Below are positions 1 to 7,597 of a DNA stretch of 64,000 nucleotides, piece after piece. Positions within the stretch are counted from its first letter, which is position 1, and each line of letters opens with the position of its first letter. The stretch spans positions 186,001 to 250,000 of the forward strand of contig DVKG01000006.1 in the NCBI GenBank assembly GCA_018716135.1. Direction: 5' to 3'. This DNA comes from Scybalosoma faecavium (lineage in GTDB: Bacteria; Bacillota; Clostridia; Christensenellales; Christensenellaceae). The notes under the pieces were generated by a model that was not told where the DNA came from, made no database searches, and saw only the letters and a program-made list of their open reading frames with translations. The translations under genes were made by a program, and so were the position numbers.

Positions 1-40
1 TAGGGCTTCAGCGGCGGGGGGACATCTGTTCACGGTTATA
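1..40 (-). repeat. Shortened copy C of a 145-bp hairpin repeat
   Basis: Read on the minus strand, this stretch begins with TATAACCGTGAACAGATG, the same left end as the full repeats at 4748-4892 and 7406-7550. It then jumps to the CGCCGCTGAAG segment that lies about 50 bp further in the full copies. The middle hairpin region is therefore missing, with the join at a short CCGCC direct match. The copy continues past the window edge. It starts one base after the bceB stop codon. Confidence 0.75.
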
Positions 41-41
41 T

Positions 42-2069
42 TCAATTTTCTTTCGACGCAGTTATCTTATAATACGTCTTAGCAGAGAGCGCATACACTA
101 TTGCATACAGCACGGCGAACACCGCAAACACCGCTAAGGTTATCTTCATATACAGCATTCCGTCGTCTACCAACAGAGCCGATATCATAAGTGTCACTAT
201 CGGAAAAGCAAACAGAGTATGCATTCCCGCTGTTATCAGCGGCATGAAGAACACGCTCAGTATCTGCGAATGAATGCTCTTTTTTACCTGCGATTTATCC
301 ATGCCTACGTTCCGCATTATCTCATAACGCTTTCTGTCGTCGTATCCTTCTGAAATCTGCTTATAATAAATTATAAGCACGGCAGCCATCGCGAACAATA
401 TCGACAGGAATACGCCTATAAACAGCAGCCCGCCGAACAAAGACGTGTATTCACTTCTGGTTTCTTCTCGGGTATAAACGCTGGGCACGGTATCCACATC
501 TAAATCAGACATATAACTTCTCATTAGATTTGCAAATTGCTCCTGATCTGCGCCGTCTATATCGAAATCATATTCATAATTCAGAGTATAAACAAACCAC
601 TCTTCTTCGTCGATAATTTTTTTGTAAGACTGCATTATTCTGTTCAATTCATCGTCATCATGTACAATGATAATATCTTCTCTGTACGTTGTGGTTAGAT
701 ATTTGCCGTAAGCCTCTTTAGCGAGACCGCGCTGACTTCTTACATTGATGCTGATGTCGTCTCCGATTTCAATTTTTGAATAGCCGGTTTCATTTGACAT
801 AGTGTTGTCTACTACGGCTTCGCCTTCCGCCACATCGACATGAACGCCCGTCGCCTCTTCAAAATCCTCAGCAGTTGTAAATGTGCAATATATCGCCTTT
901 GATTCCTCGCCTATCGGATCAACTTTAATTACTGCATTCTTTTCGTCCAAAGACATGTTCGACCCAGTATACAGCTTGCGAATTTCCAACGTGTTTTTCG
1001 GTACAGTATTGAGCTTTTTTGCGCATTCGTCAGCAGCCTGCTTTATTATTTCCGGATTTTCCCCAAGGCTTCCGCGCGTCACAACCTGCACATGTCTCGG
1101 GACAACTGTATTAACCGCGGCGTCTATCCCGAAATAGAGAGACAGAGTAATGGACAGCATCACTATAACCATAGTGGAGAGTATACATATATTCGCTAAC
1201 CCCACCGCATTTTGCTTCATACGGTATATCATGCCTGATACAGAGATAAAATGCTGCGGCTTATAGTAATACTTTTTGTTGTTCCTCATAATTTTGAGCA
1301 CTGCGATACTGACCGCGCTGAAAAGCAAATATGTGCCTATTATGACCATCACAACCGCCAGGAAAAACAGCGTTATCGCCTTCAGAGCAGACTCTGTGGA
1401 CAATGAAATATAATATCCTCCTACTAAGAAAAGCACGCCCAAAACAGCCAGAAGCCATCTCGTCTTAGGTTCTTTTTCTCCCTTTTCCCCGCCTCGCATG
1501 AGTTCTACCGGCTTGGATACGACTATATGGCGTATGCTGCTGAACATTATAAGCAGGAATATCACTCCTAAAACTATAATTGTAGTTAACACAGCTATGG
1601 GATTGAAAAATAAGTGCATTTCCGCGCTAATATTCAACGCCTTTTGCAGCAGAAGCGCACAGAGCTGACCAAAGAACACTCCCAAAGAAAGACCAACTAA
1701 GAGGCTGATAATCGCAGTATACACCGTCTCGTATACTATCACCCGCGAGAGATGCTTCTTCTCCATTCCGAGAATGTTATAAAGTCCGAATTCTTTACGT
1801 CTGCGCTTCATGAGGAAGCTGTTCGTATAAAACAGGAATATCGCAGCGAATATTGCCACTATCCACGTTCCCATCATCATCATAGATTGAGACATCGCAG
1901 GATATAACATGCCCTCCATTCCCGTTCCCATTGCCAATGCACACACTATGTAAAACATCATAACGGTTATCACGCATGTAACCAAAAACGGCAAATACAC
2001 TTTTGCGTTCTTCCGCATGTTAGTCATAGCCAGCTTAGCATAGAATCCCTTGCTTGTTTTATTAGTCAC
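42..2069 (-). CDS. bceB: BceB-type ABC transporter permease
   Basis: This is the FtsX/MacB-type membrane subunit of a bacitracin-resistance (Bce) transporter, which frees cell-wall targets from antimicrobial peptides and also signals to the partner kinase. The roughly 675-aa protein has an N-terminal membrane segment, blocks of helices near residues 55-75, 105-130, 150-180 and 205-265, a large extracellular domain around residues 320-540, and three C-terminal helices. That is the usual Bce permease plan. I chose the GTG at 2069 because a GAGGTGAT ribosome-binding site lies 5 bases upstream; a GTG three codons earlier would overlap that site. The start overlaps the bceA stop in GTGACTAA, so the two are probably translationally coupled. 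It is last in the order bceR-bceS-bceA-bceB. The actual peptide substrate cannot be read from sequence. Confidence 0.88.
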   Translation of the reverse strand: MTNKTSKGFYAKLAMTNMRKNAKVYLPFLVTCVITVMMFYIVCALAMGTGMEGMLYPAMSQSMMMMGTWIVAIFAAIFLFYTNSFLMKRRRKEFGLYNILGMEKKHLSRVIVYETVYTAIISLLVGLSLGVFFGQLCALLLQKALNISAEMHLFFNPIAVLTTIIVLGVIFLLIMFSSIRHIVVSKPVELMRGGEKGEKEPKTRWLLAVLGVLFLVGGYYISLSTESALKAITLFFLAVVMVIIGTYLLFSAVSIAVLKIMRNNKKYYYKPQHFISVSGMIYRMKQNAVGLANICILSTMVIVMLSITLSLYFGIDAAVNTVVPRHVQVVTRGSLGENPEIIKQAADECAKKLNTVPKNTLEIRKLYTGSNMSLDEKNAVIKVDPIGEESKAIYCTFTTAEDFEEATGVHVDVAEGEAVVDNTMSNETGYSKIEIGDDISINVRSQRGLAKEAYGKYLTTTYREDIIIVHDDDELNRIMQSYKKIIDEEEWFVYTLNYEYDFDIDGADQEQFANLMRSYMSDLDVDTVPSVYTREETRSEYTSLFGGLLFIGVFLSILFAMAAVLIIYYKQISEGYDDRKRYEIMRNVGMDKSQVKKSIHSQILSVFFMPLITAGMHTLFAFPIVTLMISALLVDDGMLYMKITLAVFAVFAVLYAIVYALSAKTYYKITASKEN

Positions 2070-2847
2070 AAATATCACCTCGCATATCTGCCGCTCTGCC
2101 GCTCGCCATCGCAGTCAGCGTATCGGAGATCATTTTATACATCTGATCGCTGCTGCGCCCCGCGCGATATATTTGATGATACACTTTGCCGTCTTTAATA
2201 AACATGACCCGTCTGGCATGACTCGCTGCCTTCAGGCTGTGCGTAACCATGAGAATAGTCTGACCTTCTTCGTTTATCTCAGAAAATATGTTCAGCAGGC
2301 TGTCCGCCGCTCGAGAATCCAGAGCGCCCGTCGGCTCATCCGCCAGAACTATCTGCGGTTTTGTTATCAACGCACGCGCTACCGCCGTCCTTTGCTTCTG
2401 CCCGCCGGATACTTCATACGGAAACTTTTCCAATATATTTTCTATTTCCAGCTTTCGAGCTATCGGCGCAAGACGCGCGGACATCTCATGATAGCTTTTC
2501 CCCGCGAGCACGAGCGGTAAAAATATATTGTCTTTTATCTTGAATGTATCCAACAGATTGAAATCCTGAAATACAAATCCCAGATTCTCTCTCCTGAACG
2601 CTGCTATCTGCTTTTCGCTTATTCTCGTTATGTCCTGACCGCGCAGCAGCACCTGACCGCTCGTAGGCTTATCCAGCGCGGCGAGTATATTGAGCAAGGT
2701 AGTCTTTCCCGAGCCGGATTCACCCATTATCGCTACATATTCGCCCTCCAGAACCTCAAAGTTCACGCTTGTCAGCGCAACGACTTCGTTCCCGCCAAAT
2801 CTGGTCTTGTATACTTTCCTCAATTCTGATACTTCTAAAAGCGGCAT
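2062..2847 (-). CDS. bceA: BceA-type ABC transporter ATPase
   Basis: This ATP-binding subunit partners the adjacent permease. The Walker A motif GESGSGKTT is at residues 42-50, the Q-loop is in FVFQDFNLL, the ABC signature is VSGGQKQR, the Walker B and D-loop are LADEPTGALD, and the H-loop is VTHS. The length of 261 aa is typical of the MacB/LolD/BceA branch. An AAGGAGAT ribosome-binding site precedes the ATG. The gene sits between the kinase gene and the permease gene, with a gap of about 130 bp after bceS that may hold a target promoter of the response regulator. Family assignment is strong; the bacitracin-like role is inferred from the four-gene context. Confidence 0.92.
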   Translation of the reverse strand: MPLLEVSELRKVYKTRFGGNEVVALTSVNFEVLEGEYVAIMGESGSGKTTLLNILAALDKPTSGQVLLRGQDITRISEKQIAAFRRENLGFVFQDFNLLDTFKIKDNIFLPLVLAGKSYHEMSARLAPIARKLEIENILEKFPYEVSGGQKQRTAVARALITKPQIVLADEPTGALDSRAADSLLNIFSEINEEGQTILMVTHSLKAASHARRVMFIKDGKVYHQIYRAGRSSDQMYKMISDTLTAMASGRAADMRGDICD

Positions 2848-2980
2848 ATCATATCTCCTTCTCGTTTTATCTTTTCCGGAATTTCAGACGCATTCATGCG
2901 CTTTTTTCATATAAAATTTTAGCATCGGCGCTCGGCCGATGCCATGTATTCATCTAACATTAAAGTTACAAAAGAGTAAG

Positions 2981-3973
2981 CTATATTGGCCGCTCATCAA
3001 ATTCAACTTTAGCCGAATCCAAGTTTATCCTCACCTGAGTGCCCTTCCCCAGCTCAGAAGTGATAAAAATCGTATGCCCTAAGCGATTTAGTATAGTTTT
3101 CGCCAAATACAGACCCAAGCCGGACGATTTTGACGAAGCATGACCGTTGAATCCCGTATAGCTCTTTTCCATAACTCTAGGCAAATCCTCAGGCGTTATG
3201 CCTATTCCCGTATCCTCTATCACAAGCGTTCTTTCCGGTTCAACATATATGCGTATGCCGCCCTTTTTTGTATATTTCAGCGCATTAGACACTATCTGCT
3301 CCAGCGCCGCTCCCAGCCATTTCCCATCCGTCAGCACATCAATCTCCAATGCTTCTAATTTAAGCTGCAAGGAGCTTCGTATAAACAGCGGCGCATATTT
3401 TCGTATCACGCTTTTTACTATACTGTCAAGACTCTGCCATTTTATAATATAATCTGTAGAGCTGCTTTGCAGTCTCAGATGCTGCAAAGTCATATCTACA
3501 TACTGCTCAATTTTAAAAAGCTCCGTGCTCATATCCGATACGTCCGGATTTTCATCCGCCAAAAGCAATCGCATAGCGGCAAGCGGCGTTTTTATCTGAT
3601 GCGTCCACAATACGTAATAGTCCATGTTCTCTTGCGCCAGATTCAAATACTTCGCCTGCGCCTCGGATTTGCTCCGCTCTAATTTTTCCGTCAGCTCTGC
3701 AAACGCCTCAGATACTGCGTCCGTAGGCTCGGGCAGCTCCACGCCGTCAATCGCTGAATATATGCTGTGTAAGCGACTCTTTTCTCTTCTAAAATCAATT
3801 ATAAAATATATTACTATTATTATCAAAGCCAGAGACAGAGTATATCCCATCGCGACTTTCGGCATGTCGTATATCCACGTCATCACGCTGAAAACCGCCA
3901 ACACAGCTGCCAAAAGCACAATAATACGCAGTCTGTCGCGCAGATATATAAAAATATTCCAATTCTTATTCAT
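2981..3973 (-). CDS. bceS: BceS-type intramembrane-sensing histidine kinase
   Basis: The kinase has two closely spaced membrane helices (about residues 17-35 and 42-60) with almost no extracellular loop. This is the intramembrane-sensing layout in which the Bce transporter itself is the sensor. The phosphoacceptor is H125 in HQIKTP, followed by an ATPase domain with an N box (VSNALKYT) and G boxes (IEDTGIGI and SGLGLYLA). The length of 330 aa fits the family. The start codon overlaps the end of bceR by 8 bases and has a GAAGGAAAG ribosome-binding site. It is expected to phosphorylate the upstream response regulator. Confidence 0.9.
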   Translation of the reverse strand: MNKNWNIFIYLRDRLRIIVLLAAVLAVFSVMTWIYDMPKVAMGYTLSLALIIIVIYFIIDFRREKSRLHSIYSAIDGVELPEPTDAVSEAFAELTEKLERSKSEAQAKYLNLAQENMDYYVLWTHQIKTPLAAMRLLLADENPDVSDMSTELFKIEQYVDMTLQHLRLQSSSTDYIIKWQSLDSIVKSVIRKYAPLFIRSSLQLKLEALEIDVLTDGKWLGAALEQIVSNALKYTKKGGIRIYVEPERTLVIEDTGIGITPEDLPRVMEKSYTGFNGHASSKSSGLGLYLAKTILNRLGHTIFITSELGKGTQVRINLDSAKVEFDERPI

Positions 3974-4646
3974 GCTTTCCTTCTACAATATATCCGGATC
4001 CTTTCCGCGTCTTTATAAAGTCGTTCAGTCCTGAATCTGCAAGCTTTTTTCGCAGTCTGTTTACGTTAACGCTCAGAGTGTTGTCGTCTACATAGCAGTC
4101 TGTCTGCCAAAGGCTGAGGCATAATTCTTCTCTGGAAACTATACTGCCTTTATTCTGCATAAGCTTGGTTAATATTCTGAATTCATTTTTAGTCAGCTCA
4201 ATTTCATTGTCCTTATACGACAGCTTTTGTTCGGATATCATCAGAACGACGCCGCCCGCTTCTATAACATTGGCGCTCTTGCTCTGATATGCTCTCCTGA
4301 GCATGGCCTGCACTTTAGCCGTGAGCACGTCCATATCAAAAGGTTTGGAAATAAAATCGTCTCCGCCCATATTCACTGCCATAACTATATTTATCGGGCT
4401 GGAAGCGCTGGATATAAATATTATAGGCGCATCTGAAAAACTGCGTATTCTCTCGCACCAATAGTATCCGCTAAAATACGGCAGGGCTATGTCCATCAAA
4501 TAGAGCTCCGGCTGCTCCTCCTGAGCCTGCGGAATTATGTCGGCCAAATCCTCCGCAATAGAGACCTGATGTGCCCAATCCTCCAAATGCTTTTTTACCT
4601 GAAGCGCGATAACTCTGTCGTCCTCAACTATCATTATTCGTGCCAT
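3966..4646 (-). CDS. bceR: BceR-type OmpR-family response regulator
   Basis: The receiver domain covers residues 1-115 with acidic residues E8/D9/D10, phosphoacceptor D52 in LYLMDIALP, and conserved K101 in SKPFD. An OmpR/PhoB winged-helix domain covers about residues 130-223. An AGGAGG ribosome-binding site precedes the ATG at 4646. It is the first gene of the bceRSAB unit and should activate bceAB when BceS is triggered by peptide antibiotics. The promoter for this unit lies in the 4647-4730 interval, back to back with the Rrf2 promoter; I could not place its -10 element with confidence. Confidence 0.9.
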   Translation of the reverse strand: MARIMIVEDDRVIALQVKKHLEDWAHQVSIAEDLADIIPQAQEEQPELYLMDIALPYFSGYYWCERIRSFSDAPIIFISSASSPINIVMAVNMGGDDFISKPFDMDVLTAKVQAMLRRAYQSKSANVIEAGGVVLMISEQKLSYKDNEIELTKNEFRILTKLMQNKGSIVSREELCLSLWQTDCYVDDNTLSVNVNRLRKKLADSGLNDFIKTRKGSGYIVEGKHE

Positions 4647-4713
4647 ATCATCTTTCCTCCTAAATGTTCCTCACAATAATTATAAACTGTAAGAACAAAA
4701 TAAGCAAACTTAC

Positions 4714-4742
4714 TTGCAAACGCATTATTCCTATGATATTAT
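4714..4742 (+). promoter_or_regulatory. Promoter of the Rrf2-family gene
   Basis: TTGCAA at 4714-4719 and TATTAT at 4737-4742 are separated by 17 bases, a good sigma-A-type match. The predicted transcription start falls at about 4749, at the left edge of the 145-bp repeat. The whole repeat would therefore be the untranslated leader of the Rrf2 gene. Confidence 0.6.
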
Positions 4743-4748
4743 AGGAAT
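4727..4748. promoter_or_regulatory. Perfect 22-bp palindrome over the Rrf2 promoter -10
   Basis: ATTCCTAT at 4727-4734 and ATAGGAAT at 4741-4748 form an 8-bp perfect inverted repeat with a 6-bp spacer. It covers the -10 element of the Rrf2 promoter, where a repressor would block transcription. Autoregulation by the Rrf2 protein is the simplest reading. Binding by BceR is a less likely alternative. Confidence 0.55.
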
Positions 4749-4892
4749 ATAACTGTGAACAGATGTCCCCCGCCTCTATAGGCGGCGGGTTCCATCTAAG
4801 CCTTCAGCTGCGGTGCAATCCGCCGCTGAAGGCTTAAGAGGTTTCGCCCCTCGTTCACTTGTTGAATGGCGGTGCGGCGCCCCTTATTGAAC
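4748..4892 (+). repeat. 145-bp hairpin repeat, copy A
   Basis: This copy matches 7406-7550 over its full 145 bp with scattered substitutions and no length change. It contains a G+C-rich hairpin at about 4766-4789 (CCCGCC, TCTATA loop, GGCGG) and a long interrupted stem at about 4800-4833 (CCTTCAGC pairing with GCTGAAGG). It also has a GAGG/CCTC stem, TTCA/TGAA arms and a terminal GGCG/CGCC hairpin before CCCTTATTGAAC. No protein is encoded. Asymmetric hairpins, lack of terminal inverted repeats and a constant TATAAC left edge resemble non-autonomous relatives of the IS200/IS605 family, but no transposase is present to confirm this. Confidence 0.75.
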
Positions 4893-4905
4893 ATTGGAGG
4901 TTGAC

Positions 4906-5331
4906 ATGAAAATAACTACTAAGGGAAGATACTCTCTCCGGCTCATGCTGGATTTAGCGATAAATCAAGAGAATGACTTTATATCTCTCCGCGACATCAG
5001 CAAACGACAAGGCGTATCGGTAAAATACCTCGAAATAATAGTCGGCGTGCTGACGCGGTCCGGTTTTCTCGTAAGCGCAAGAGGTAAAAACGGCGGCTAC
5101 CGTCTGGCTCATCCTGCATCTGAATACACCATAGGCTCTATTCTCAAACAGACAGAAGGCAGCCTCGCTCCCGTAGGCTGTCTCTCAGACGACGGATTAT
5201 CATGCCCCAGAGCGGACGATTGCCTCACCCTTCCGCTCTGGCGCAATCTTGACCACTTAATAGACGGCTATCTGGAATCTGTAACTTTGCAGGATCTGCT
5301 TGACAAAAACGTAGCCCCGCATGACGTTTGA
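4906..5331 (+). CDS. Rrf2/IscR-family transcription regulator
   Basis: The 141-aa protein has an N-terminal winged helix (MKITTKGRYSLRLMLDLA, then the DISKRQGVSVKYLEII recognition region) and the Rrf2 signature RGKNGGYRLA. Three cysteines in the C-terminal half (VGCLSDDG, LSCPRADDC) match the spacing of Fe-S-binding IscR-like members. It probably senses iron-sulfur status, nitric oxide or cysteine and represses its targets. I chose the ATG at 4906, 5 bases after GGAGG; an in-frame TTG at 4894 has no ribosome-binding site. No isc/suf genes are adjacent, so its regulon is unknown. A palindrome over its own promoter suggests autoregulation. Confidence 0.88.
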   Translation: MKITTKGRYSLRLMLDLAINQENDFISLRDISKRQGVSVKYLEIIVGVLTRSGFLVSARGKNGGYRLAHPASEYTIGSILKQTEGSLAPVGCLSDDGLSCPRADDCLTLPLWRNLDHLIDGYLESVTLQDLLDKNVAPHDV

Positions 5332-5348
5332 AATAATAAAGAATACAT

Positions 5349-5384
5349 AAAATGACGCAGCACAATAAGTGTTACGTCATTTTT
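5349..5384. terminator. Bidirectional terminator between convergent genes
   Basis: AAAATGACG and CGTCATTTTT form a stem flanked by A-rich and T-rich runs on either side. It sits between the rrf2 gene (plus) and the membrane-protein gene (minus), whose stop codon lies inside the hairpin. Confidence 0.65.
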
Positions 5385-6073
5385 ATTATCATTACGGCTA
5401 TAGCTAAAGACACTGCAGGCACGAGAGTCCCGCACGCCAGCTCTCTCGGCGTATGTCTTTTTAGTTTCAGCGACGACCAATACACCAGCGCAAGTATCAC
5501 GACGCCTATCAGAGCCGCCCATATTCCAAAGAAATGCGCTCCTACCGCCAGAGGCCCCGCCGTTCCGCAGGCATGACCGCTCGCCCGAATATGTATCGCC
5601 TTATTCAACAGCACAAGTATTAGCCATGATACAAAATATGTAAGATATATCAGCATCATGCCTCTGTCCTCGCGCGCAATAAGCGCGGCCGCCGTTCCCA
5701 AAGCGTAGCCTGCCCCTGCGGTCACAATAGCAAGATTTCTCTGTCCTTCCCGACCTTTGTTTTTAAAATTCTTTAAATGCTTTTGCAAGGGATACGCCGC
5801 GAGAGGCACTATAACTATAAACAACACCGCCATCAAAAAGCTGCCGACGCCGTGAAAAAGCTGCGGCACTGCAAGAAACAGCACAAGCAGCAGCGCCATC
5901 GACACAATGGGCGCCGCCGTGACTATTCTTATTAAAGCTGCTGCATTCCGCTTCATCCTTAAAACATCCCCCATTTTATTAAGAATAGCATCACATCTTA
6001 ACTCTGTCAACTGCTTTAACCGGCTCAATAAAATCAGCCCGCCGACAAGCGCCGGCGAGCCTCTCATTTTCAA
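5372..6073 (-). CDS. PAP2-like integral membrane protein
   Basis: This is a hydrophobic protein of up to 233 aa with about six membrane helices. An SGHACG segment near residue 166 resembles the central SGH motif of the PAP2 phosphatidic-acid phosphatase superfamily, but the flanking KXXXXXXRP and distal H motifs are not obvious, so activity is uncertain. The open frame starts with TTG overlapping the ymxG stop. A more family-like start is the ATG at 5956 (MKRNAAALIR), which would place the first helix near the N terminus. It is the last gene of the rpsO-pnp-ymxG strand run and has no clear link to RNA metabolism. Confidence 0.6.
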   Translation of the reverse strand: MKMRGSPALVGGLILLSRLKQLTELRCDAILNKMGDVLRMKRNAAALIRIVTAAPIVSMALLLVLFLAVPQLFHGVGSFLMAVLFIVIVPLAAYPLQKHLKNFKNKGREGQRNLAIVTAGAGYALGTAAALIAREDRGMMLIYLTYFVSWLILVLLNKAIHIRASGHACGTAGPLAVGAHFFGIWAALIGVVILALVYWSSLKLKRHTPRELACGTLVPAVSLAIAVMIIKMT

Positions 6074-7326
6074 TTTTTAAACATTTCTTCTTTGATTTCG
6101 TCTACGCAGCCTACAGCCACGCCTGTGAGTCGGGATTCGTCCATCATAAGGTCTATTGCATCGTTTACATCATCCAGAGTCACGTCCTTCAATCTTTGCA
6201 GCACATCGCTCTCTGTGAGATAATCTCCCGTAAGCACAACGCTCTTGCCTATAGAATTCATCTTTGCCGCCGTGCTCTCCTGCCCGAGTATAAAGTTTCC
6301 GCGAAGCTGTTCTTTTACGTTCATGAACTCTTCTTTGTTCATCTTATCCCGCTTCAACATGCGTATCTCATCAAGAATCATATCTATGACCTTCGGGGCA
6401 TTAGCTGTTGACGTCCCGGCGTATATTCCCGTCATGCCTGCGAGAGTGTATACCGATGCGTAGCAAAATACTGAATACGCCATGCCGCTCTGCTCGCGCA
6501 CGCGCTGGAAGAGTCTGGAGCTCATGCTTCCGCCGAGAGCGCTGCAAACTATGCTCATAGCGTACTTTCTCGGATCGCAGAAATCGTATCCCGGCATACC
6601 CATCGTTATATGAACCTGCTCTACGTCTTTGCTCACTTTTTCAAAATGGGGCTGCGGAACCCAGAGTTTGTCCTTCTCAGGCGCAGGTTTTCCTCCCGCG
6701 GGTGCGACGCGCAGCTTTTCGTTCAGCTCGTCTACCAGCTTCTCCGCATCTACGCTCCCCACAGCCACAACGCATATGTTATCAGCCGTATAGCGCTCGT
6801 TCATATAGCCGCGTATATCTTCGCGCGTAAACGCTCTCACGTTGTCCGCAGGTCCCAGAATTGTCTTGGAGACCGGAGTTCCGTCGAAAAACAGCTCTGC
6901 GACCCTTTCCTGAGATACGTCGTCGGGCTGATCGTTGCTCATTGCGATTTCTTCCAAAACCACGCCCTTCTCTTTTTTCATCTCTGATTCATCGAAAACA
7001 GAATTGCTTATCATATCGCAGAGTATGTCGGCGGCCAAAGATTGTTCCTCGTCTATGAGCTTTACATAGTAGCACGTACACTCCTTAGACGTAAACGCAT
7101 TGGACTGCCCGCCTACGTTGTCTATCTCGGCTGCAATCTGCTTATATGTGCGTTTTTCCGTTCCCTTGAACATCATGTGTTCTATAAAATGGCTTATTCC
7201 ATTCTGCTGCGCCGTCTCCATAGCCGAACCCGCGCGCACCCATATTCCTATAGTAACGGAGCGGATGCCCTCCATCTTCTCGCAGATGACACGCACTCCG
7301 TTTTCCAATGTAGTTTTATATGTCAT
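6070..7326 (-). CDS. ymxG: M16-family zinc peptidase (YmxG/MlpA type)
   Basis: This is an insulinase-like metallopeptidase of 418 aa, the usual size of the bacterial single-chain YmxG/PqqL-like group. The inverted zinc motif HFIEH (H46, E49, H50) and a downstream glutamate at about E126 (VVLEEIAM) form the metal site. The C-terminal half carries the R/Y motif region FQRVREQSGMAYSV that positions substrate. The gene follows pnp, as in many Bacillota (pnp-ylxY-mlpA order). Its natural substrate is not settled in any organism I know of. It is separated from pnp by about 270 bp that hold the copy B repeat, so the two may be transcribed separately. Confidence 0.9.
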   Translation of the reverse strand: MTYKTTLENGVRVICEKMEGIRSVTIGIWVRAGSAMETAQQNGISHFIEHMMFKGTEKRTYKQIAAEIDNVGGQSNAFTSKECTCYYVKLIDEEQSLAADILCDMISNSVFDESEMKKEKGVVLEEIAMSNDQPDDVSQERVAELFFDGTPVSKTILGPADNVRAFTREDIRGYMNERYTADNICVVAVGSVDAEKLVDELNEKLRVAPAGGKPAPEKDKLWVPQPHFEKVSKDVEQVHITMGMPGYDFCDPRKYAMSIVCSALGGSMSSRLFQRVREQSGMAYSVFCYASVYTLAGMTGIYAGTSTANAPKVIDMILDEIRMLKRDKMNKEEFMNVKEQLRGNFILGQESTAAKMNSIGKSVVLTGDYLTESDVLQRLKDVTLDDVNDAIDLMMDESRLTGVAVGCVDEIKEEMFKN

Positions 7327-7405
7327 ACTGTACCTCTTTGTTTTTTATCAGCAAAGAAAGCCAAACCGCATATATCACGGTCTGACTTCCCTGCGGTTTC
7401 AGTCT

Positions 7406-7550
7406 TATAACCGCGAACAGATGTCCCCCGCCTCTATAGGCGGCGGGTTCCATCTAAGTCTTCAGCGGCGGTACAATCCACCACTGAAGCCCTAAGAGGC
7501 TTCGCCCCTCGTTCACTTGTTGAATGACGGGGCTGTGCCCCTTATTGAAC
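7406..7550 (+). repeat. 145-bp hairpin repeat, copy B
   Basis: This second full copy is the same length as copy A at 4748-4892. It begins TATAACCGCGAACAG and ends CCCCTTATTGAAC. The right-end hairpin is perfect here (GGGGC, TGT, GCCCC at about 7529-7541), while copy A has a different but still pairable version. It lies on the strand opposite pnp and ymxG, filling most of their intergenic gap, so it cannot be a leader for either in this orientation. Confidence 0.75.
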
Positions 7551-7565
7551 AGGCTTATTCATCAA

Positions 7566-7589
7566 GGGCACGGAACCAAGCCCGTGCCC
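7566..7589 (-). terminator. Hairpin 9 bases after the pnp stop
   Basis: GGGCACGG and CCGTGCCC form a perfect 8-bp stem directly downstream of pnp on the minus strand. There is no good U-run after it, so it may stabilise the 3' end or act as a weak or Rho-assisted terminator rather than a classical intrinsic one. Confidence 0.45.
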
Positions 7590-7597
7590 GCCGTATT

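Noticed and set aside
1..4646. bceRSAB as a newly acquired resistance island
   Set aside because: Codon use and composition match the surrounding genes. The only mobile-looking DNA is the short repeat, which carries no transposase.
1..7550. The hairpin repeats as a CRISPR array
   Set aside because: Only three copies, 145 bp long, far apart, one inverted and one deleted, with no regular spacers and no cas genes.
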